Assembly: GCA_038501625.1 (NCBI GenBank)
Contig: JAZAYU010000366.1
Location: 1-64,000 of the forward strand
Direction: 5' to 3'
Source: Corbicula japonica
Taxonomy: Eukaryota; Mollusca; Bivalvia; Venerida; Cyrenidae
Length of the DNA: 64,000 bases
A program made the translations under genes and the position numbers. Of this stretch, positions 35,700 to 47,800 are shown one piece after another. Position 1 is the first letter of the stretch. The number at the start of each line of letters is the position of its first letter. A model generated the notes under the pieces. The model saw only the letters and a program-made list of their open reading frames with translations. It ran no database searches and was not told the origin of the DNA.

Positions 35700-37290
35700 G
35701 GAACATGTTTGCTCCCCCCCCCCCCCCCTTAGGGAATTTTGTAGACATGATTTTTCTGAAAGCCTGTTATGTTCTGGATATTTTGCAGTTTGTTTGCACT
35801 CTGGCGAGTGGGGCATAAGGGTATTACGGAGGTTTTAATATGTTACCCCTAAAATTTGTAGAAAAAATATATGGATTTTGAATCTTTAATTCTGCTCTAT
35901 TCCAGATACGATTTAATAAAACTTATATTTTTATATAAGGATGAAGTATTATCTGTTGATTGATGTAGCTTTCGTTTCAAAATTTTTGCACTTAGGTAAC
36001 ATATTTAGTGTATAACATACATAACCCTAAAAAGATGAAATTTAAGTCAGAAACTTACAAAATTATCTAAAACTAAAGTTATAGATAATATTAACAAAGT
36101 GTTTAACACAGTTTACCTTTAAATCACACAATATGTCTTTCAGAGTTTATTTCTTTATAATTTATTTTATTTATAAATATTTTATTTGCTATCTTTGAGA
36201 TGTTTTTCCATTGTTTTTTTTTCAGATATTTTGGTTTTTGGAATTTACAAATATATGTATTTATTTACATACATTAAACAAGAAGTGTGTCTCAATGTGA
36301 CTTTATTACATTTAAATACTGCATTCTTATTTATATTAATGTATTAAGCAAACAAAACAGAAATTACTTCCTAATGTAAGTAAGAAATGTTTCATACAAT
36401 TTTTTAAACTAGGTTTTGATGTTAAGTAACATATCTTAATGACTATTTATATGCGTATACCTTAGATTGCAGATGTTTTATTGCATTAAAAATAAAAAAA
36501 ACATCTTCCTGGTGTAGAAAAAATAGGTTTATTTCAGAATTATAATATAATATATAATTATAATTGCCAATTATTTCTTCAACGTATAAAATTTTCTCAA
36601 AGGTCACATATTCAAACAGGCGTTACGGTAAAACACCCCACTCGCCAGAAAGCAAACAAATTGCAAAATGCGAAGAATGGGATAGGCTTTTAGAAAAACA
36701 TACCCTTCAAAATTCCCCCAGGGGGGAGGGGGGTCTATTGACAGCTCAAGGTCTAATACATTTATGGCTTGTTTTCCCATTTTCTCTTCTTTCGGTAACA
36801 TATTTCAATATAGCGTTACGGACTTATGTCCCAATGTATATCACTGTATTACATTTGTCCTGAATTCTCATTTACCTTACTATATTTTACCTTTAAGCAC
36901 AAATTACTTGCTACTGCACGTAAGAAATGTTTCATACATCTTATTTTACTAGGTTTTTATGTTAGGTAACATAACTTAATCACTATTTTAGACCAATACC
37001 TTAGGTTACAGATGTTTTATTGCATTAGTAATGTAGATTAGAGCTTCCTGGTGTAGAATTAATAGATTTATTTTAGAATTTTTACAATAACCAAATGTTT
37101 CATTCTTACACAAACTTTTTTCAAAGGTAACATATTCAAACAGGCGTTACGGAAAAACGCCCCACTCGCCAGAGTGCAAACAACTTGCAAAATGCGTAGA
37201 ATGGTATAGGTTTTCAGAAAAACATACCCTTCAAAATTCCCTTAGGGGGGGGGGGGGGGGGGGGGGGGGGAGGGGGGTCTATTGGCAGCT
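35700..37290. repeat. Complex inverted and direct repeat with poly-C/poly-G ends
   Basis: 35709-35835 (a C run, then TTAGGGAATTTTG ... CTCTGGCGAGTGGGGC) is inverted at about 36640-36730 and again at 37150-37275, each ending in a G run. About 395 bp before each G run is a direct duplication (36360-36760 versus 36895-37290). This suggests a TIR-like element with a duplicated right half. Confidence 0.7.
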
Positions 37291-37299
37291 CGAGGTCTA

Positions 37300-37920
37300 T
37301 GTTCTTAGATATGACTTGAATGCAATTGCTTTAATAGCGGACTCGAAGTTTTTTCGCGTAACATATTACACGTAGTTGCCAGATTTAAGACAAGTAAGCA
37401 CATTGTAAAATCCTCAGTCGCGATAAAGAATGAAGTTTATTGTAAAAGGCCTTAGTTGTGTTTATTCTTATAACATAATGTATAAGATGATATATCAATT
37501 GCTAAAAGAATAAAATATATTTAGTGAGGACTTCAAGACTTACATAGCGAACTCATTGTTTATATCACGTAGCATATTATATACGGGTAAACATTTTAAT
37601 TACTGAAAGAGGGGATAATTTTCCATTAACTAAAAACTCACAAATATTACAATGATTCAAGCTCGCAGAATTTATTACTTAAATTTTAAGCTTTAGGGTG
37701 AAAGTGTAACATCGTTTTCTTTAAGCCATTTCCGCTTACTTTCACTTTCATTTTGTATAGGTTGATATAAAAGAGTGACTGTATTGTTGTTGACAAATAA
37801 TACTAGCCAATGACGAGTACTGTAGTGTGCCTCATTTCAACATCTTTCAACACAAGAGAATAGCAAAGATCTAAACGTCACAGCAATAATCGTTTCAGAT
37901 AGTGTAAACTAATTGTTTAA
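37300..37920. other. Intergenic AT-rich sequence
   Basis: Nothing recognised. Confidence 0.45.
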
Positions 37921-37922
37921 AA

Positions 37923-38093
37923 ATCCCACTAGATACCTCTTCACCCTGCTAGATGCCTCTCTGGTGGAAATAGCTACCAATCGAAATAGTTTATTTAATT
38001 TTCCCGCTGCATAGTAATATAATACGAGTATTATTTACAACACTTCATTGGTTAATAAATTAGGTCAAAAGTGAGCTTAGACAGCTACGCCGA
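37923..38093 (+). repeat. Left ~170-bp inverted repeat flanking tRNA-Gln sequences
   Basis: It pairs over its whole length with 39228-39401 on the other strand (for example CTGCTAGATGCCTCTCTGGT and AAAAGTGAGCTTAGACAGCT). Partial further copies lie at 39395-39455 and 40455-40540. Confidence 0.85.
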
Positions 38094-38159
38094 AAAATCC
38101 TCTGGCGACAGCGTTTTGCAGCAAAAAACATATCTTAGAAGATCCTAAAGCTACCAATG

Positions 38160-38225
38160 ATATTTTACCTCGGAACAAAGGATTCATAGTCCCCAGTGCT
38201 AACAACCAGACCATGACATCGATAA
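38160..38225 (-). pseudogene. Strongly decayed tRNA-Gln relic
   Basis: AAGGATTCATAGTCC and AGTGCTAACAACCAGACCATG match the anticodon and D arms of the CTG gene at 33162, and the flank (ACGTACCTATTTTGTCAACTG) matches that gene's 5' flank. It is head-to-head with 38349, the same layout as 33162/33353. Confidence 0.6.
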
Positions 38226-38348
38226 ACGTACCTATTTTGTCAACTGACAGTTATTTGTTTCTAGTTTGTACATCATTTGCCCACATTACTTTCCCCTATG
38301 TAATATCTAGAAAGTGATAACATTTTATTTCATCATCCCTGTTCAGGT

Positions 38349-38420
38349 GGTTCTGTGGTGTAATCGTTAGCACTCTGGACTTTAAATCCAGCGATCCGAG
38401 TTCAAATCTCGGAAAAAAAA
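38349..38420 (+). pseudogene. tRNA-Gln-derived relic with UUA (ochre) anticodon
   Basis: The 5' acceptor, D, anticodon and T arms match the TTG gene at 33353. The anticodon loop is CTTTAAA, so the anticodon is TTA, which would read UAA. The 3' acceptor strand (TAGAACC in the parent) is replaced by an A run after CTCGG, so the acceptor stem cannot form. Confidence 0.8.
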
Positions 38421-38855
38421 AACTCTTACTTTTATGAAAGCATTGTTAAAGTAGTACAGTACAATTTGTCTACTGTCTTTGGTGGAACAAACATCATACA
38501 ATAACTAGGATAATGTGAACGCGAGATGTCTACTGTTTTACAGGTTAATGGGTCATTGAGTACCCGCCCTATTACTTTACCATGTAATTTGCTTCTTATC
38601 TTTTATATGTTTGTGTGCTTTTGCATGCAATATTGTCAAGTTAAGGTTGAAGTTATTTCACCAAGGCAACTTGTACTTGTTTGTTCATATGAAATAGATG
38701 AAAAGGGAACTTCGAAAGCCATCGAACACGACAGATATGAAAATACTGCAGACTCGGATTGATTGAGCCTGTTCATGGACAGTAATAGAAATGCATATTA
38801 CTGCCCACGCCTGAGCGCAACTCATTATTTACACAAATAAACAGAACAATTTATG

Positions 38856-39010
38856 AGAACCTGTTGGTGCAAGTGTAAGGTTTGTTTTGCCAATGACCGT
38901 TCCATGGTCGTTTTATAAACCATGCTTTGTCTACCTCTCTTCTTCTTGGCTCTATGGAGACGCTGTGTCGTTTGAATTTGGAAATTCCATATTTCACTTT
39001 TTAACTGTAA
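38856..39010 (+). repeat. SINE-like fragment
   Basis: Shares GAACCTGTTGGTGCAAGTGT, GTTTTGCCAATGACCGTTCC and a GGAGACGCTGTGT block with 9555-9930. Confidence 0.55.
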
Positions 39011-39046
39011 TTGTAAATTGCAGCAAGAAAACGTACCTTAAAACAT

Positions 39047-39118
39047 AGGTTCCACCGAGATTTGAACTCGGATCGCAGGATTCAGAGTCCTGAGTGCTAA
39101 CCATTACACCATGGAACC
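39047..39118 (-). tRNA. tRNA-Gln (CTG), second copy
   Basis: All 72 nt are identical to the gene at 33162-33233, including acceptor, D arm, CTCTGAA loop and T arm. Its 5' flank is also related. It lies inside the pair of ~170-bp inverted repeats. Confidence 0.93.
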
Positions 39119-39227
39119 GCTATATACTGAGCACGTAAACCGATTGATATTTGATAGTAGCCTACCTTTGCCCGCATTAAACTTTCACTGATGTATTACC
39201 GGTAATAAGAAAGTAGTAGAATTTTTG

Positions 39228-39401
39228 TTCGGCGTTAGCTGTCTAAGCTCACTTTTGACCTAGTTTTTCGACCAAAGAAATGTTGTAAATAATACTCGTA
39301 TTCAATTATTATGCAGAGGGAAAATGAAATAAACTATTTCGATTGGTCTTTATTTACACCAGAGAGGCATCTAGCAGGGTGGAGAGGTATCTAGTGGGAT
39401 T
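39228..39401 (-). repeat. Right ~170-bp inverted repeat
   Basis: Complementary partner of 37923-38093. Together they enclose about 1.1 kb with two tRNA-Gln relics and one intact tRNA-Gln. Confidence 0.85.
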
Positions 39402-39679
39402 TTTATTATTATGCAGGCAAAAATCAAATAGATTATTTCGATTGGTTGTTAGTGGGTGTTGTATTGGAGAAAAACATATTTACGATTTAAATAACCAGTT
39501 AAGTCAATATTGATGGCTTAAATACAATTTTATATGAAATATTCTTGTGTGTCAGGTAAACACTTGCATACAATACACAGTGTAAAACGAAAGAAAAGTG
39601 TAGATATTTCTAGTTCTTACTGGTTTCTTTCTAGTTCCTTTGATACTGATTGTTAATTTCGAGTACAAAATACAAGTTC

Positions 39680-39752
39680 ATTGTAGTGTAGTGGCTAACA
39701 CTCTCGCCACTCAAGCGGAGGCCCCGGGTTCAATACTCAGGGCGGACACTTT
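39680..39752 (+). other. tRNA-like sequence, decayed or SINE head
   Basis: GTAGTGTAGTGGCTAACACT resembles a D arm/A box and CCCCGGGTTCAATACTC a T arm/B box. It is followed by TTTTTTT, a pol III stop. The acceptor strands do not pair and the anticodon arm is ambiguous, so no isotype is assigned. Confidence 0.45.
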
Positions 39753-39809
39753 TTTTAAGTTAATTTACGTAAAAGTTGGTAGATTTCGCTAAGGCCAGAG
39801 AAAATAAAT

Positions 39810-40018
39810 TATTAGATTCTCATCCGGATTTTGGGAAAAAAGGGCGGGTGGGCACTTTTTAATTTTTATTTTTTATTAACGAAATACCTTAAGAAGGTAT
39901 TTCGGGATGGTCTAAAACCAGTTCTGTCCGAAACACAATATGTTTCGATTTTTTTACCAATAATTTTTTGGGGGGCGGGGTGTTTTGGACAGGGGCGGGC
40001 GGGGATGAGAATCTAAAA
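39810..40018. mobile_element. MITE with TTAGATTCTCATCC ends (copy 2)
   Basis: Near-identical to 33731-33944 over its whole length. Confidence 0.78.
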
Positions 40019-40454
40019 TATTTTTTTCTATTGCCTAACAGGCTGTTTTTATTTATTTTTATTAAATTTCAAGAACATTTATTCATCTTGAGTTCTAACT
40101 CTACAAGATATATTTTATTGAAACTGATTAAATGTAGATCAAGACTTAATGTAAGACATTGCTTATTTAATCGACTTGTTATCACTTTATGAAATTGTTG
40201 CAACAGCTTCAACATTTTTTTAAAGACACTTTCAATGAATTTATGAGTTGTCATGATTCGGTCGCTTAATCTCTAGGTCATACTAAGAAGGCAGAGGCTG
40301 TTCTTCAACAGCTATAACAAGTAAAATAAAATAACTAAACTGTGTCTGCTTCGCCTCTCTCTATTTCTTTCTTTCTTATAAACATGTATACATAAATCTT
40401 TTCCATCGACGCCGTTTATCTTTTTTAAAGATATTTCTTGTTTATAATCACCTT

Positions 40455-40700
40455 CTTTTGACCTAGTTTTTCTACCAATGAAATGTTTTATAAATAACTT
40501 ATAATGCAGCGGTAAAATCAAATTGATTATTTCGATTGGTTGATTGTGGTTATCGTAACGATGTTTATATTGTGCGTAAGTATTTTTCTGCTTCGCCGCT
40601 CTATATTTATTTCTTTCTTATATATAAAAAATCTTTTCCATACTATTATATAAGGCTGGCACTCTGGACTAAAAAATCCAGACACTTACTTTTAGAAAAT
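40455..40700. repeat. Third copy of the inverted-repeat arm plus a tRNA-Gln remnant
   Basis: 40455-40540 matches 39245-39345 in the same orientation (TTTTGACCTAGTTTTTCTAC). At about 40650-40680, GGCACTCTGGACTAAAAAATCCAG is left of a tRNA-Gln, followed by CTTACTTTTAGAAAATCATT, the same trailer as at 33425. Confidence 0.6.
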
Positions 40701-40784
40701 CATTATAAAAGTAGTCTGCGGCATTATTAATAACACAGAGGCAATGTTTCCTCATTTTATAAACCCAGGCTACTATCTTTATCT

Positions 40785-40870
40785 AGTTTTTTTGTTGCGG
40801 GGAGGCTTTGTTTTCTGTGTGTAGCGATTCCATATATTCATATTTCACTTTTTGGAATGGATATGATGTA
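40785..40870 (+). repeat. SINE-like 3' fragment
   Basis: GTTGCGGGGAGGCTTTGTTT and GTAGCGATTCCATATATTCA match the 3' block of the repeat at 9555. Confidence 0.5.
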
Positions 40871-41690
40871 AAATATCAACAACACATTTGGGATAATTTG
40901 GCAATATAGTTTGTCTAAACAAATACACTTTTTTAAGTAAAATAAAAGGCTTTTCTTTGTTAGATTTCTAATATTTTCAATATAGGAAGGTTTGTTTAAA
41001 AACGAATAGATCTTTATAACATTTTAACTATGACGGATTAAAGATTTATAATTTATTTTTTGAGAACATGTATGACAAAAAAAGTGTCACTAACAAACAA
41101 ATCGATTTTTCCCGCCAATATTATCCAACGATGGCAACTTCCTCGCTGAAAAATAAAAACAACAGAAGAGACTATTACCGTATAATATTCATGTTACTTT
41201 TATTTGGAACTTGTTCGTCTTCATAAATAAATAACGGAACATTCCATAGATAATATATTTATCAACGTTAATAGACTTTATTAATAAATAAACTCTTGTA
41301 TCATCGCCTGACTGCAGTACACTATCGGTTATGCATTTAGTAGTTATTGCACGTCAAGCATTTTAAAACGATTGTATTGCGTCATCAAGAATTCAGTGAG
41401 TGCTATTTCAGTCTTCTTGTGCAAAACTTGACTGTTAAAATGTCTAATGAGCTGATTTGAACAAAGTCTCGAAATAAATAGGGTCGTATTGAACTGGCTT
41501 TACATTTAGCCAATACAATTGACGTTTACAAACTACATCTAGCAAAACTATTCTCGTGACCCACAGATGATACAGTCAAACTTGTCTTCGAGACCATTCA
41601 GGAAGAAACCAAAATTTGATCTTTGAATGCAGGCGATCTTTTTTAAAGGATTATGTGTTCTTTAAATAAGAGGTTAGTGGGCCAACTAAA
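40871..41690. other. Intergenic sequence downstream of lectin B
   Basis: AT-rich. On the minus strand AATAAA at 41698-41703 is a candidate poly(A) signal for lectin B, about 165 nt beyond its stop. Nothing else is supported. Confidence 0.45.
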
Positions 41691-41865
41691 TATATCCTTT
41701 ATTCATATCTCATCTTTGTTTACAGGTGCTGCTTTGAGCGCAGGCTGGACTTTAGTTGTATTCCATCACATTAAAATTGAAGGACCTTGCTAGAGGGGAC
41801 TTCGGAATAACAAACAGGACGAGTTCGACCTTTTTCAGCTGACGTTTTGAATCTTTTTCCACAGC

Positions 41866-44800
41866 TCATAAAGATTCGTTTCCCGAATCTCGCTTATAAT
41901 AACTGTAAAGAAGATAGAAAAAAAGAAGGTATGTATTACATCCCGGTAGGCAGTACGAAACGGACTTAGTCTAATGGTTTACCTTGGTTTTTCACAGATG
42001 TAGTTTTGAGAGTGGTCACATTCCTCATCATTCCATCCTGGAATTACCCTCAGATCCATACAATTTTCATTCGTCCGGAGATTATTAGGCTCGCCCTTCA
42101 GCCAGTTAGTGTAGTCGAATGGTGCGTTTGAGTTTACCCACTCCCAGTCATTTTCGTTCATCAAATCGTTGCCACCGACCCAATGGTTTACTATAGCAAA
42201 GCAGTTATATAAAGGTTTATAGATTGCAAACAGGAAAAATGCTAAACTGACGAAGGCTACATCATTTTGACCACTGTTTATCTTAAGGTAATGTTTTCGA
42301 AATGCATGGCTTAAATGACACTGGCAGACGAACGAGAAAGAGAAGAAAATGATACTATTGTCATGACCATGTAAAAACACTCGTGATCATTTATAATAAT
42401 GAAACAAGACCTTTAAGTCTCTGAACATTGCTCTGCAGAAACGTATCTTCCTTCGCAGAGTTGATGTCTGCCAGGTGAGCTCCGTGCGTCTGACAGAACA
42501 TCTGAAAGTACAGCGAAGCCCGAGTCCAAGATATAAATTGAGGTTGGAGACAAGTTTTCAATCTCAAACACCTGATTGGTTAAAATTTAGACGAGTGTTT
42601 AAACTGACCAATCAGCAATGAGCTACTGCGAGACAGCGATTCCGCTGCACATTAATGAGGGGTCAATAAAAGGATAAGCATCAGATTATACTTTTGAGGA
42701 CAAAAAATATTTTACGTACTAACTTATTCTATTTACACATCATTTTAATTATTCGAAACAAACGTTTATGTAATTAAAAAAGTGAAATATGCATATCCGC
42801 AATAGCCACATCCAGATGGTCTTTGCAAACAGCCAAAAGCAGGCAGGAAAAGAAAACATGAACTTCTATATATATAACAATTTTAAAACGAAGGCCGCCA
42901 AAAATTCACGAAAATTGGAACCCGGGAGATTTACAGCCTTCAAACGATCAGTGGCAAATCATTTTGCCAATAAAAAGGAAAACAGTAGAAGTTTCGTTTC
43001 ATTTACGACATATAGCTAACAATTTGCAAAATACCTTCAAATAACGTGACACGCTTATTAACACAAAGTTTCGTAAAGATTTAACCTACCTACGAGGTCT
43101 TATTAATGATCCAAGCACTTAAATTATTCCTACCTACGAGATCTTTAATAAATGAAAACTTTATATTATATTTTAAAGAATATAATAAAAGCATGTACCT
43201 GTGCTAGCATCCAGGGCTCTGTATCATGACTGAAGTGGTAGCAACTCTCCTCATACCGAATCCATCCTGAGGGACAGTCCGCTCCGACTGCACAAGAAAT
43301 TAAGGCATTCATTTTAAAAGTTAAGTCACGGATCAAGTGCAGTACGTCAACAACGCACGCTCTAGCAATTCAATCCACGTATCAAACAATTATATAAGTA
43401 GTATTCCTCGGCCCGTTCAGGAGAGTGCCTGCTGCCCTGCTGCTACACACGTGACTGCGCACGGACAATGGGGAGGGTATCATATGACCGAGCACGAACA
43501 ATGGGGGTGGCGTCGTATTACGGAAACCCATCGGTCGCACCCTAGTTTAATTATTGAGTCATCTATTATGACACGGCCAATGGTTTTAGGTTACATTCCA
43601 TCACCTTTATTCCGAAGGTGACTCATTCAGATTCGAAACAATTCAACCTCTATTATTTATATAATTTTATGAATGTCATAACGCACCTATACGATTATCA
43701 TAACCATATCGAATGTCGTGTTATTATAACCATACGTGTACCCATTGAAAAGAACATCGAGGTCATTGATACTCCGGTGTCAGTTACCTCGTGTGCGTGA
43801 AGCGTGTTAGATCAAAGATAGATAACGAAAACAACCTTTAAAGAGTTTGATGATACTATATTCACCATTTTAAACCAATTAAATAGAACTTGTATAACAT
43901 GTTTATAATTTTGTACATATATGTGATTTGTTAATTAGTTCACCTCAAATATTTTACAATCTTGTGAATACAATAATTTTAACCGTGATTATATTCACTT
44001 AAAATCGGATTTCATTTTATTTTAAGTGTGTCCAGTGAAAGAGCTCCAAGTTCATTTACCTCGTGTGCAGGAAGCGTGATTGATCAAAGAAAAAATAGCG
44101 AAAATGTGTCAACAAGCTTCAAAGCGTTGAATTATTAATAAAATCACCTAAAATTCAGCCTTTCATTTCATTTAGTGAATAGAACCGAATGCAGAATACG
44201 TAATCTAATCGGGTGACTTAAATAAATTTTGTTAATGTCTCTAAAAAATACAACCGTATTACCGCCCGAACTATGTAAACAAATGTTCCGCGATTTAGTT
44301 AAGAAACCCTGGATATCGTTAAAAAACATTTTGGACTATGAACTTTACACCGTAGTTTTGAATTACATTATGCCCGAGGATTGTAACGTTACACTGAAAG
44401 GGGAAGAAAATATTAAAGAATGGTTATCTCGAACGCAAACATTCCAAAATTTCAAAGATCTGGTTGAAAAAGCGGTTTTAGTAGGTGACTGCAACATCAA
44501 TCTAGATGCAATTAATGCTAGAGATTGGCACCAGTATGTTTGCGAAAATGTTAGGGTGTATGACTCGGTCAAGGACTGGATAAGAGGCGGCGGTTTTACT
44601 TACAAAAGGCACTGGGCATGCTTAAATCAATCCGAAGATAGGAGAGAGGATATGTGGCGTTTGCTCGCATTGGCATGATTCACACCTTACACTATTTGAT
44701 CAGTTTCGACCTATATGCGAAATAATTAAAATATAATAGTGACTTAAACCAAAAGAGATAGGTGGTATAATATATCGATCATTGACTGCTTGGGTGTCGA

Positions 44801-47800
44801 AGAGTCAAGACGTGCGTTAGAAACATGGACTTATTGGATTACAAAGACATTACGAGGATACGTAAGAAGAAGATGAAAAGACGCAGGAATAAAAACGAAC
44901 AGAGACCTCAGTCTGAATTTTATGTTAAAATGGTTTTACCGGCAGAGCAGACAACCGCTATAGCTAAAAGTATGCTCGAACGTCAAGCTAAACCTAAAGA
45001 TGTATCAATTATAGGTCAGAAAGAAATGCAACCCACCAATGAAAAAGTCAGGAATTCAAAAATAAGTGATAAAGACGGGAAGAGTAAGACATCAAGACAG
45101 GAACTGCCCTCTGTCGGAGGAAATAGAAAAGAGAACGCAGGTGAACTTCGCAACATCGTAATTATAGGACGAGTATTAAGTTGAATGATTCATTCACTTC
45201 TCCTCATTCTTGTTTAAAACGTCGAAGAGGATGTATCGGTGCGACATTTGTTTGAAAACTTTTGGGAGAAAGGATAATATGTTGCGACATAAACATTTAG
45301 CGCATTCAGATATGGATTCGGATGAAGACGTACCAATGGATCGGGATATTTTTGGGCCCATAAACGACAATGAGTCAAGCCACAGTGACAGTGATGACGA
45401 TACATCTGTCACTTCGGAGGATCCTTTGGAGTTCGATCCTTGGAAATACATTGTAGAACAAGCGTATCAAGAGAACCAGTCGGAGTATGAATCTTCGGTT
45501 AATGAGCTTATGGAGAAAGATGCCGACATCAGTGAATCTGAAGCCAAAGAAAACGTTTTTAGAAGTATGAAAAGCACCTACAGGAGAGCAATGATGAACA
45601 GCCTTGCGAAAGAATTGATTTGGTTTGATGCCATGAAAAACGATCCTATCTACAAATCTATAAAAAAAACAATTAGTCACCTGATTGATACAGATGGGTA
45701 CGACAAGGACGAAGCTTTTAAATACGGAATACTCAAGCGACAGTTTCTTTTTGACAAGGTCCTAGAAACATACCAAATTCCAAAGCTGGAAAGAGGGGAT
45801 GCCATGGAACAAGATGATGAATCTGAATGAGTGTTTAAAACGTGATGCAGATAGTTACGGACGCTATAGGGCGACCGCGAGTATTTCAGGATAAAAAACG
45901 TTTAAATGCGTTGAGTGCAAGGGTTCATCGTCCCTTGTTTGTAAACATTATCACGAGACTGACAGACGTCATCGTTGAAAACATGAGATGTCGATGTATC
46001 TAAAGATGTATACATGTATATATAAGTATTCGTGGATTGCTAATTAATAAATCTTTAGAGAAATCTTACGTGACAATAATGACAATTCATCTTACTTTAG
46101 TAGCTTGTAATCTTATCCGTTAAAATGTGAAGATACAGATGTAACTGCTACAATTATGATACGAATAAAATCGATGAAACCATCTTTTTGTTGAGTCTAT
46201 TCTATATCTCAATTAATCACATTCTATTTACCTACACGAACGTAACTTAATTACTTACCCAACAATCATTAAGTACATGCCCGTACATCTCTCACACTCA
46301 TCATGCCTCCTCATTCCCTCCTCATTCACTCCTCATGCCTCCTCTTTCACTCCTCATACCTCCTCATTCACTCCTCATGCCTCCTCTTTCACTCCTCATG
46401 CCTCCTCATTCCCTCCTCATGCCTCCTCTTTCCCTCCTCATACCCTCCTCATGCCCTTCTCATGCCTCCTCTTTCATTCCTCATGCCTCCTCTTTCACTC
46501 CTCATACCTCCTCTTTCCCTCCTCATTTACTCCTCATGCCTCCTCATTCACTCCTCATGCCTCCTCTTTCACTCGTCATGCCTCCTCTTTCCCTCCTCAT
46601 ACCTCCTCTTTCCCTCCTCATGCTCTTCTCATGCCTCCTCTTTCACTCCTCATGCCTCCTCTTTCACTCCTCATACCTCCTCATTCACTCCTCATACCTC
46701 CTCACTCACTCCTCATACCTCCTCTTTCACTTCTCATGCCTCCTCATAACTCCTCTTTCACTCCTCATGCCTCCTCATTCACTCCTCATACCTACTCTTT
46801 CACTCCTCATGCCTCCTTGTGCTTAATATAATTGACTATAGACCCATGGAGACCATTGCCAGAAACAGTCACATGCAATGGTCTCCATGGGTCTATAGTC
46901 AATTATATTAAGCACAAGGAGGCATGAGGAGTGAAAGAGTAGGTATGAGGAGTGAATGAGGAGGCATGAGGAGTGAAAGAGGAGTTATGAGGAGGCATGA
47001 GAAGTGAAAGAGGAGGTATGAGGAGTGAGTGAGGAGGTATGAGGAGTGAATGAGGAGGTATGAGGAGTGAAAGAGGAGGCATGAGGAGTGAAAGAGGAGG
47101 CATGAGAAGGGCATGACTCAATATACATGTATACATCTTTAGATACATCGACATCTCATGTTTTCAACGATGACGTCTGTCAGTCTCGTGATAATGTTTA
47201 CAAACAAGGGACGATGAACCCTTGCACTCAACGCATTTAAACGTTTTTTATCCTGAAATACTCGCGGTCGCCCTATAGCGTCCGTAACTATCTGCATCAC
47301 GTTTTAAACACTCATTCAGATTCATCATCTTGTTCCATGGCATCCCCTCTTTCCAGCTTTGGAATTTGGTATGTTTCTAGGACCTTGTCAAAAAGAAACT
47401 GTCGCTTGAGTATTCCGTATTTAAAAGCTTCGTCCTTGTCGTACCCATCTGTATCAATCAGGTGACTAATTGTTTTTTTTATAGATTTGTAGATAGGATC
47501 GTTTTTCATGGCATCAAACCAAATCAATTCTTTCGCAAGGCTGTTCATCATTGCTCTCCTGTAGGTGCTTTTCATACTTCTAAAAACGTTTTCTTTGGCT
47601 TCAGATTCACTGATGTCGGCATCTTTCTCCATAAGCTCATTAACCGAAGATTCATACTCCGACTGGTTCTCTTGATACGCTTGTTCTACAATGTATTTCC
47701 AAGGATCGAACTCCAAAGGATCCTCCGAAGTGACAGATGTATCGTCATCACTGTCACTGTGGCTTGACTCATTGTCGTTTATGGGCCCAAAAATATCCCG

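Noticed and set aside
38349..38420. A working suppressor tRNA
   Set aside because: The 3' acceptor strand is lost, so the acceptor stem cannot form; called a relic instead.
39680..39752. A functional tRNA-Glu or tRNA-Leu
   Set aside because: Acceptor strands do not pair and the anticodon arm has mismatches in either alignment.
42789..43019. 76-codon plus-strand frame in lectin B intron 2
   Set aside because: No domain, wrong strand for the gene, and the composition of the intron.
46277..47154. Several long open frames (83-184 codons) rich in S, H, L and P
   Set aside because: All frames are open because the 21-bp unit lacks stops; there is no start context or domain.
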